A DNA stretch of 8,405 nt from Acidobacteriota bacterium (lineage in GTDB: Bacteria > Acidobacteriota > Terriglobia > 20CM-2-55-15), in contig QHXD01000213.1 in the NCBI GenBank assembly GCA_003223895.1, positions 1 through 8,405 on the forward strand, given 5' to 3'. Shown here piece after piece: positions 1 to 4,831 of the stretch; position 1 is the first letter of the stretch, and each line of letters starts with the position of its first letter. The notes beneath the pieces were generated by a model. The model was not told the DNA's origin. It ran no database searches and was given only the letters and a program-made list of their open reading frames with translations. The translations under genes and the position numbers were made by a program.

Positions 1-1
1 G

Positions 2-733
2 ACAAAACCTGCAGGCGAGGCCCTGCGGCTGCGGCCGCGGCGCATCGGACTCTGGGACCGCACAGGCGGATCTGTCCCGTCGGGCTGGACCCGGTATGTT
101 CTCGAGAAGTTCGAGTTCCCGTTTACTGTGGTTTATGGCTCAACCATCGATGCCGGAGACCTGGCACAAAGGTTCGACGTGTTGATCTTCGCCGATGATG
201 GTGTGACCTCGGCCACGCAGCCGTTGAAAAGATTCCTGCAGGAAGGTGGCACGATCCTCGCTATTGGCGGTTCAACGAGTTTGGCCTACCGTCTGGAGTT
301 GCCGATCTCGGATGCTCTGGCCCAGGCCCTTCCCGACGGCCGCGTCAACAAGCTGCCGGCAACCGAGTTTTACGTTCCCGGTTCCGTCCTGCAGGCGAAG
401 GTTGACAATGCCAACCCGCTGGCGTTCGGAATGCCTGAGCGGGCCGACTTCTTCTTCGAAAACAGTCCAGCGTTCCGCGTGCCACGCGATGCGGAAAAGA
501 AGGGTGTGAAGGTCGTCGCGTGGTATGACTCCAGCACGCCACTCCGGAGCGGTTGGGCCTGGGGGCAGAAGTACCTCGAAAATACCGCCGCAGTCGTGGA
601 GGCTAATGTCGGGCAGGGAAAGCTGTTCCTCTTCGGGCCCGAGATCCTCTTTCGATCGCAGCCCCACGGTACCTACAAATTTCTCTTCAACGGGATTTAT
701 TACGGCCGCGGGGAAACGGTGAAGTTGAATTGA
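2..733 (+). CDS. M14-type zinc carboxypeptidase-like protein, C-terminal domain (5' partial)
   Basis: The frame is open from base 2 to the TGA at 731-733, so the gene enters from the left and only about 243 C-terminal residues are visible. The first in-frame ATG (128) falls inside conserved sequence and is not a credible start. The stretch RIGLWDR...PSGWTRYVLEKFEFPF, then an FDVLIFADD strand, LKRFLQEGGTILAIGGS, EFYVPGSVL, NPLAFGMP and a final GKLFLFGPEILFRSQPHGTY, matches the C-terminal region of large secreted M14-family peptidases common in Acidobacteriota. That region resembles a class I glutamine-amidotransferase-like fold. The zinc-binding catalytic domain (HxxE...H) would lie upstream, outside the window, so the peptidase call rests on the C-terminal half alone. 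The gene converges on the DUF420 gene with 6 bp between the stops. It has no evident link to the respiratory genes. Confidence 0.83.
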   Translation, partial: TKPAGEALRLRPRRIGLWDRTGGSVPSGWTRYVLEKFEFPFTVVYGSTIDAGDLAQRFDVLIFADDGVTSATQPLKRFLQEGGTILAIGGSTSLAYRLELPISDALAQALPDGRVNKLPATEFYVPGSVLQAKVDNANPLAFGMPERADFFFENSPAFRVPRDAEKKGVKVVAWYDSSTPLRSGWAWGQKYLENTAAVVEANVGQGKLFLFGPEILFRSQPHGTYKFLFNGIYYGRGETVKLN

Positions 734-739
734 ACGTGT

Positions 740-1156
740 TCACAGGTGGTACAGCATCAGGTAAACCACCACGCCCGTGATCGAAACATACATCCAGATC
801 GGGAAGGCCCGGCGTGCGATGCGGACGTGATTTGGAAACCTTCCCTTGAATGCCAGGAAGGCCGTGCGCAGAACCACCGGAAGAACGACTGCCGCGAGCA
901 CGGTATGGGAGATCAGCAGAGGAAAGTACACGCCCCGAATCCAGCCTTCCTTCCTAAATGGGACCGAGCCGACGTTGTAGTGATAAACCAGGTACGAGGT
1001 CAGAAAGAGCGCAGAGACCCCGAGCGCAGCGATCATGCAAACCTTGTGCGCGCGAATATTCTTCTGCTTGATGAAGTAAAAGCCGGTGCCGATGAGGATC
1101 GCGGCGGTGAGGTTCAAAGCGGCATTAACAGTAGGCAGGTCCGCGACGCGAATCAT
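740..1156 (-). CDS. DUF420 family membrane protein (YozB/CtaM-like), cytochrome oxidase biogenesis
   Basis: The 138-residue integral membrane protein has four predicted helices at about residues 8-28, 40-60, 76-100 and 117-137. Histidines sit at the membrane edges (H37, H59, H84, H110), and the loop GSVPFRKEGWIRGVYFPLL is typical of DUF420. Family knowledge: DUF420 proteins are routinely found beside SCO, CtaA and CtaB genes, and a Gram-positive relative (CtaM/YozB) is needed for haem-copper oxidase activity; the exact chemistry is unclear. The ATG at 1154-1156 overlaps the SCO stop as ATGA and has no Shine-Dalgarno of its own beyond the end of the SCO reading frame, so translation is probably coupled. 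This is the last gene of the minus-strand operon. Full length for the family and no defects seen. Confidence 0.9.
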   Translation of the reverse strand: MIRVADLPTVNAALNLTAAILIGTGFYFIKQKNIRAHKVCMIAALGVSALFLTSYLVYHYNVGSVPFRKEGWIRGVYFPLLISHTVLAAVVLPVVLRTAFLAFKGRFPNHVRIARRAFPIWMYVSITGVVVYLMLYHL

Positions 1157-1704
1157 AGCAGCTTTTTTGCGTCCGCCGAAAGACGCTTCAGCTCTTCGTC
1201 TTCCGTTCCCCCGTAATAACCCCGGATCATTCCCTGCCGATCGACCAGGACGAAACGCGTACTGTGTGTAATCGGCTCTGTCCTCGTCCCGCCGGTGTCT
1301 TCAAGCGCAAGTTTGAAACCCTTGATTGAAAGATCGTAGAGAGCTTGTTTCTCGCCGGTCAGGAACCACCAGCGATTCTCATCGGCCCCGAACTTCTGCG
1401 CGTATTTCGCGAGCACCTCGGCTGTATCCCGCGAGGGATCGACTGTAAAAGAAACCATGTGAATCTCCGGCGGAAGCACATCCTGCAGCTTGCGCATCTC
1501 CTCCGACATCATCGGACAGGTGCCCCCGCAATTCGTGAAGATGAAGTCTGCGACCCATACTTTGCCGGCCAGATCGTGACGGGTGACGGTCTTGCCGCTT
1601 CGTTCGACGAGTGAAAACTCCGGAACCGGGTAATACCGGATGAGCTCCGGTTGCCGGGCACATCCGAAACAGACGACGAACAAGAAAAACAGTTTGCGTT
1701 TCAT
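1153..1704 (-). CDS. SCO1/SenC/PrrC family copper chaperone, predicted lipoprotein
   Basis: SCO proteins use a thioredoxin fold on the outer face of the membrane to deliver copper to, or reduce, the CuA site of cytochrome oxidase. Counting from the ATG at 1702-1704 (183 residues), residues 1-14 are a short signal sequence ending in a lipobox-like CFGC, with C15 as the likely lipidated residue. The copper ligands are C59 and C63 in the CGGTC motif plus H147 in THSTRFVLVD; the FTVDPSRDT strand is at residues 86-94. The downstream DUF420 gene overlaps by ATGA. The start is uncertain: this ATG has only GAGG at 11 nt. A GTG at 1819-1821, with a much better GGGAGG at 4 nt, reads in frame into SCO through an ABC-permease stub and would give a 222-residue form. 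I chose the internal ATG because it starts at the signal sequence. Confidence 0.94.
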   Translation of the reverse strand: MKRKLFFLFVVCFGCARQPELIRYYPVPEFSLVERSGKTVTRHDLAGKVWVADFIFTNCGGTCPMMSEEMRKLQDVLPPEIHMVSFTVDPSRDTAEVLAKYAQKFGADENRWWFLTGEKQALYDLSIKGFKLALEDTGGTRTEPITHSTRFVLVDRQGMIRGYYGGTEDEELKRLSADAKKLL

Positions 1705-1821
1705 GATGAAGTCCGCCTCGTTACCAGGATCGCCGTAGCCTACAATCCGGCTGCGCTGCCGGAAAAATCGCACCATCTCACGGCGCCACAGCGTGGTCAT
1801 GGCCAGAAGGAAGTCGCTCAC
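1705..1821 (-). pseudogene. ABC-2 type transporter permease, N-terminal remnant fused in frame to SCO
   Basis: Only about 28 recognisable residues remain. They begin at GTG 1819-1821 and include LWRREMVRFFRQRSRIVG, the charged, arginine-rich N-terminus typical of ABC-2 permeases of the drug/NatB-like exporter class. In intact members this leads into the first membrane helix (about GALGQPLLFW). Here it is followed by YGDPGNEADFI and then the SCO start, so roughly 200 or more residues and all membrane helices are missing. The GTG overlaps the ATPase-remnant stop as GTGA, and a strong GGGAGG lies 4 nt upstream, so the translation start is preserved. There is no stop before SCO, so ribosomes starting here should make SCO with a 39-residue N-terminal extension. 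The permease identity rests on a short stretch and is an inference. Confidence 0.68.
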
Positions 1822-2072
1822 TGGTCCTCCCAGAATCGGTGTCCCGTGCGAGCGATAAACACGTCCTCCAGGGTGGGTTTCGAGAGGGTCACCGAGTCGA
1901 TCATACTCGTAAAGGTTTCCACTATCTGGGAAACGAGTGCGTGCCCGTTTTCCCTTTCGATGCGAAGCTTACCACTGAGCAGGGTGGGTTGAACGTCAAA
2001 TTTCGCTTCAATCATGTCGCGAAGCTTCTCGGGTTCTTTGGTCGCGATCACAATCACGTCATCGTGCGTCCG
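1818..2072 (-). pseudogene. ABC transporter ATP-binding protein, C-terminal remnant
   Basis: The frame from just after the ctaB stop to TGA 1818-1820 holds about 84 residues. Reading DDVIVIATKEPEKLRDMIEA and ending SKPTLEDVFIARTGHRFWED, it matches the regulatory tail that follows the nucleotide-binding domain in ABC-2 exporter ATPases; the end (LEDVFxxxTG) is characteristic. The whole nucleotide-binding domain is absent: no Walker A, signature motif or Walker B is present anywhere in the window. A possible GTG start (2055-2057) has no Shine-Dalgarno. The remnant begins directly at the ctaB TAG, and its frame is the same as ctaB's. The GTGA overlap with the permease remnant shows the two were once an adjacent ATPase-permease pair. 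It cannot hydrolyse ATP, and any product would be a fragment. Confidence 0.74.
1826..1831 (-). promoter_or_regulatory. Strong Shine-Dalgarno (GGGAGG) for the permease stub/SCO reading frame
   Basis: GGGAGG lies 4 nt before the GTG at 1819-1821 and inside the end of the ATPase-remnant frame. It is the best ribosome binding site upstream of SCO, clearly better than the GAGG 11 nt before ATG 1704. It therefore favours synthesis of the extended, chimeric SCO. Confidence 0.65.
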
Positions 2073-2864
2073 CTACACCTTATCGAGCATCATGAGCGCC
2101 AACAGAGCAGGCAAATATAGAATGGAAACCCAGAGAAGACGATAGGCGTGCGCGTTGGATCTGAAGAGCGCAACCGCGAAACCGTACCCGAGATAAACGA
2201 AACCAAGCAGGATCGCGCCCAGAAGATAAAGCATCCCCGTCAGGCCCAGCATGGTGGGAAGGACGCTGATTGGAATGAGCGCACAACAGAAGAAAATGAT
2301 CTGCCGGCCCGTGCTTTGACCGCTCACGTGTACGGAAAAACCGCCACGCGCATAATCTTCTGTACACATCCAGGCAATGGCGAAGAAGTGCGGCATCTGC
2401 CAGAGGAATAGAATGGCGAATAGTGACAACGCCACGGCATCGATATCACCACCGGCGGCCGTCCAGCCCATCACAGGAGGCGTAGCGCCTGGAAAAGCGC
2501 CGATCAGGGTGCACAAGGCTGTTCGAGTCTTCAGCGGCGTATAGACGAAGATGTAGGCCGCAAGCGTCATCAGGCCAAGCACTCCGGTGAGGACGTTCAC
2601 AAAGAACATGAGGTCAGCAACGCCCACAACGGAAATGATCATCGAGAAAAACAGGGCTTCGTTCGGGAACAGACGGCCTGCGGGCAACGGACGGTTGCGG
2701 GTTCTGTGCATACGGGCATCGAGATCGCGTTCGAAGTACTGATTCAAGCCACTGGCACCGCCGGCTACGAGAGCAGTTCCGAGGATGGTGTGAAGCAGCA
2801 GGAGCGGTCTCAGGCCATTCCTCGAGGCCATGTAATAACCCACAAGCGTGGTGATGAGCACCAT
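2073..2864 (-). CDS. ctaB: Protoheme IX farnesyltransferase (haem O synthase), N-terminus frameshifted
   Basis: CtaB is a UbiA-superfamily membrane prenyltransferase that adds a farnesyl group to haem B to make haem O, the precursor of haem A. The visible 263 residues carry the Asp-rich site NQYFERDLD (N41, D47, D49) with RTRNRPLPAG after it. The second conserved region is YTPLKTRTALCTLIGAFPGA, followed by WQMPHFFAIAW. Seven or more hydrophobic helices follow, and the end YLPALLALMMLDKV is the usual one. The ATG at 2862-2864 lies inside the first helix and has no Shine-Dalgarno. The conserved FELTKPGITT precedes it in the same frame, with no start codon before the cox15 stop. The natural start is ATG 2914-2916 (overlapping the cox15 TGA, AGGGG at 6 nt), but it is one base out of frame. 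The gene therefore spans 2073-2916 with a frameshift near 2893-2898. Confidence 0.95.
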   Translation of the reverse strand: MVLITTLVGYYMASRNGLRPLLLLHTILGTALVAGGASGLNQYFERDLDARMHRTRNRPLPAGRLFPNEALFFSMIISVVGVADLMFFVNVLTGVLGLMTLAAYIFVYTPLKTRTALCTLIGAFPGATPPVMGWTAAGGDIDAVALSLFAILFLWQMPHFFAIAWMCTEDYARGGFSVHVSGQSTGRQIIFFCCALIPISVLPTMLGLTGMLYLLGAILLGFVYLGYGFAVALFRSNAHAYRLLWVSILYLPALLALMMLDKV

Positions 2865-2916
2865 GGTTGTGATGCCCGGCTTGGTGAGCTCGAAAAAATG
2901 GTTGCGGAGCGCTCAT
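2865..2916 (-). other. ctaB: Displaced start segment of ctaB (ATG 2914-2916 to frameshift)
   Basis: From ATG 2914-2916 the codons read MSAPQPFF, then run into nonsense (RAHQAG). The neighbouring frame reads FFELTKPGITTM, the canonical CtaB lead-in to the first helix. Both frames share a run of six T (minus strand, 2893-2898); five T would give MSAPQPFFELTKPGITT in one frame. The ATGA overlap with cox15 and the AGGGG ribosome binding site (2923-2927) support this as the true start. Confidence 0.85.
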
Positions 2917-3881
2917 AGGGCGCCCCTGAAATTCGCGGGCACCTTTACGACAACCATCCCGTAAGCTCTCAACGTCAGCAGCAGGGATGTCCCGAGAACG
3001 AGCGCCCCCGTCGCAACGTGTGCCGTCGTCGGAGTGACGGCCTTCGCAGTCCAGACAGTGAGCGCGCCCAGCGTGAGTTGTATGCAGACAAGAACGAGCA
3101 TGGTCATTGCAGGTCTGTAGAGTAATCGGTAGTCGGAATAAAACCGCGCAATCCGGCTGAATGTCCACACGATCATCGCCGCCACGATAACTGCTCCCAT
3201 GCGATGAGCGAAATGAATAACGACTTTGTCGGATGTGAACGGCGGAATGATTCGTCCGAACGCCAGAGGGAAGTCCGGGATGGCCAGACCGGCGTTTGTG
3301 TGGCGCATGAGCGCGCCGAGAATAAGCTGCAAATAAATGGCGCCGGTTGTCATGGCACAAAGCGTCTGAAGGGAAATACTTTCTGCCTCCCGCTTGATCA
3401 CCGGCAACCCTCGCTTCCAGCCTGGCGATGTGAACAGGGCTAAGGATATTGTCAGGCAGAAGAAGGTTTGTGCCAGACAGGCATGCAAGGTCGATATCGG
3501 CGCCGGCAGCAGGAACAACACTGTGAGACCTCCCAGCACACCCTGAAGAATCACGGCGGCCAGAGCACTGGCGCTGAGCCATCGAACCCAGCGCCGCTTT
3601 TCCTTCAACCAGGTCCAGATTGCGAGAATAACGGTAAGGAAACCGACAAAGGAAGCCACCAATCGGTGGCCGTGTTCATAGAAAATTCCGCCGACCCATT
3701 TTGACAGCGGGAAAGTAAACATGTTCCAGCCGTACGTCGTGGGCCAGTCGGGAACAGAAAGCCCCGATTCGGTGCTGGTGACCAGCCCGCCGACGAAAAT
3801 CAAAAATACGGTGCAGGATGCTGTGAAGAGGGCGAAACGATGGAGTCCAACGTTTTCGCCCTCTTCATAAACCGAGGACAC
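2913..3881 (-). CDS. ctaA: COX15/CtaA family haem A synthase
   Basis: This membrane protein oxidises the C8 methyl of haem O to the formyl group of haem A, next to CtaB in the pathway. Its 322 residues form about eight helices in two similar halves. The first half has GLSVPDWP (40-47), the EHGHR motif (E69, H70, H72) and H133. The second half has GLAIPDFP (198-205), HFAHR (H223, H226) and H288. The paired histidines are the expected haem ligands. The start is GTG 3879-3881, with AGG at 9 nt overlapping the stop of the upstream lipoprotein gene (10 nt between the genes); it gives a short cytoplasmic lead before the first helix. The stop overlaps the ctaB start as ATGA. Full length and intact. 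Confidence 0.97.
   Translation of the reverse strand: MSSVYEEGENVGLHRFALFTASCTVFLIFVGGLVTSTESGLSVPDWPTTYGWNMFTFPLSKWVGGIFYEHGHRLVASFVGFLTVILAIWTWLKEKRRWVRWLSASALAAVILQGVLGGLTVLFLLPAPISTLHACLAQTFFCLTISLALFTSPGWKRGLPVIKREAESISLQTLCAMTTGAIYLQLILGALMRHTNAGLAIPDFPLAFGRIIPPFTSDKVVIHFAHRMGAVIVAAMIVWTFSRIARFYSDYRLLYRPAMTMLVLVCIQLTLGALTVWTAKAVTPTTAHVATGALVLGTSLLLTLRAYGMVVVKVPANFRGAL
2923..2927 (-). promoter_or_regulatory. Shine-Dalgarno AGGGG for the true ctaB start
   Basis: AGGGG lies 6 nt upstream of ATG 2914-2916 and within the last codons of cox15. It decides the ctaB start: the downstream ATG at 2864 has no comparable site. Confidence 0.7.
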
Positions 3882-3891
3882 TTCAAGTGAC

Positions 3892-4680
3892 CTAGTCTGT
3901 GGGTTTGCTGTCTGCTTTAAACGTGAAGTTGAGGTCCGCCTTCCCGTTGTCCATGACCTCGACCATCTGAGTCTGCTTGCCGTATTTCTCGTGCCAGGCG
4001 ACGACTTCGTACTTGCCGGCGGGAAGCTTCAATTCATACGATCCACCACCTTTGGAAACAGTGTGATAGGGGTGGTGGAAGACACCGATAAAGGCGCCCA
4101 TCCACTTGTGAACGTCGCAGCGGACCGGCAGCGGCATTTCTTCATTGGGGAACTTGGTCTCGTTTACCATGTCTTTCACGGGCTGGCCGACGTTGTACTG
4201 CGGATTTTTTTCGGCAAAGGCGTGAATATTGTGCAGAGTCGCGTCGCTGTTCTTGATCTTCAGCGGTTGATTGGTCTGCATGGTGAAAACGTGCGGACTG
4301 TAGTGGCAGTTCTCCTGGTTGATCTCGACGGCCGACGTCGGGGTCGGATAGGTCGCATTCGGCGGGTTATTGATATAAATGATCACGTTCTCCAGCCCGC
4401 CGTCGCTTACCTTCACGGTCTCCAGCGTAGGATAATCCTTCGCGTGCATGTTGCAATAAGGATCCGACGACATCTGAACTTTTTCATTTGGTGGAGGTGT
4501 ACCTTCGAAGGCAATCTTTCCGCTCACTGTCGCCGTCGCGTTTGGAGCGGCAGGACCGCCACCCGCCGCTGGGGCAGCACCCGGCGGCAGTTCAGTCGTT
4601 TTGTCGCCACCGCCGCCACAGCTCACGGCCAACAGAAGGAGGAGAATCGAGGAGAAGGCAAACAACAATCGTTTATGCAT
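3892..4680 (-). CDS. Cupredoxin-like/carboxypeptidase-regulatory-like lipoprotein
   Basis: The 262-residue exported protein starts at ATG 4678-4680 with GGAG at 8 nt. Residues 1-20 are a lipoprotein signal with C21 following LLAVS; residues 22-50 are a Gly/Pro/Ala-rich linker. A beta domain follows (VSGKIAFEG). The region from about residue 140 resembles a cupredoxin: LKIKNSDATLHNIH (H150, H153), then RCDVHKWM (C188, H191, M194), a Cys-x2-His-x2-Met arrangement like a type 1 copper site. H150 could be the fourth ligand. The end (GGSYELKLPAGKYEVVAWHE) resembles the carboxypeptidase regulatory-like beta fold. DPYCNMH (73-79) is another possible metal-binding spot. Its place between a bc complex and haem A/copper genes fits a periplasmic copper or electron-transfer role, but that is inference; similar proteins are usually annotated as hypothetical. 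Confidence 0.75.
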   Translation of the reverse strand: MHKRLLFAFSSILLLLLAVSCGGGGDKTTELPPGAAPAAGGGPAAPNATATVSGKIAFEGTPPPNEKVQMSSDPYCNMHAKDYPTLETVKVSDGGLENVIIYINNPPNATYPTPTSAVEINQENCHYSPHVFTMQTNQPLKIKNSDATLHNIHAFAEKNPQYNVGQPVKDMVNETKFPNEEMPLPVRCDVHKWMGAFIGVFHHPYHTVSKGGGSYELKLPAGKYEVVAWHEKYGKQTQMVEVMDNGKADLNFTFKADSKPTD

Positions 4681-4770
4681 CTTGGAATCTCCAGGTTATA
4701 GGGTGTCAATCAAGAAGAAAGTCCAACATTAGAATATATCAGCAAATCACAAGAAAAAGGAATCAGGCGC
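4681..4770 (-). promoter_or_regulatory. AT-rich leader before the lipoprotein gene, possible promoter
   Basis: This 90-bp stretch is the only markedly AT-rich DNA in the window. It separates the bc-complex block from the haem A/copper block. A TATATT hexamer on the minus strand (4733-4738) could be a -10 element, but no convincing -35 lies at the right distance. The GGAG at 4689-4692 is the ribosome binding site of the lipoprotein gene. A promoter here is plausible because the upstream palindrome may stop or attenuate transcription, but the evidence is weak. Confidence 0.3.
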
Positions 4771-4830
4771 GGGTTACTGTAGCGGCGGTCTGCGACCGCC
4801 GGCGGTCACAGACCGCCGCTACAGTAATCC
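4771..4830. repeat. 60-bp palindrome made of two nested hairpins (REP/MITE-like)
   Basis: The 30-base left arm (4771-4800) and right arm (4801-4830) are reverse complements at 28 of 30 positions, with no loop between them. Each arm also contains its own hairpin: GGCGGTC-tgc-GACCGCC at 4784-4800 and GGCGGTC-aca-GACCGCC at 4801-4817. The DNA can therefore fold as one long stem or as two short ones. It starts 1 bp after the cytochrome stop codon. On the transcribed strand it is a very stable structure followed about 10 nt later by a CCTTTTTC stretch. It could terminate or attenuate transcription or protect the upstream mRNA. Its form and GC-rich core resemble dispersed palindromes (REP elements) of Acidobacteriota, but copy number cannot be judged from one window. 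Confidence 0.93.
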
Positions 4831-4831
4831 G

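Noticed and set aside
746..1216. 156-codon plus-strand frame opposite DUF420 and SCO
   Set aside because: It is the shadow of DUF420, with a charged low-complexity translation and no family resemblance.
2033..2072. Possible own start for the ATPase remnant (ATG/GTG shortly after the ctaB stop)
   Set aside because: The ATG there opens a two-codon frame, and the GTG at 2055-2057 has no Shine-Dalgarno. I treat the segment as a gene remnant, not a functional small gene.
2614..3582. 322-codon minus-strand frame running through the cox15/ctaB junction
   Set aside because: It overlaps two conserved membrane enzymes in another frame and reads as hydrophilic His/Arg-rich sequence. Only its short MSAPQPFF segment matters, as the true start of ctaB.
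3991..4701. 236-codon plus-strand frame opposite the lipoprotein gene
   Set aside because: The minus strand encodes a lipoprotein with signal peptide, ribosome binding site and copper-type motif. The plus-strand product has no such features and would start without a ribosome binding site.
4771..4830. The palindrome as a classical intrinsic terminator or a CRISPR repeat
   Set aside because: There is no U-tract immediately after the stem on the transcribed strand (the T-rich stretch is about 10 nt away). It occurs once with no regularly spaced copies, so neither label is supported by itself.
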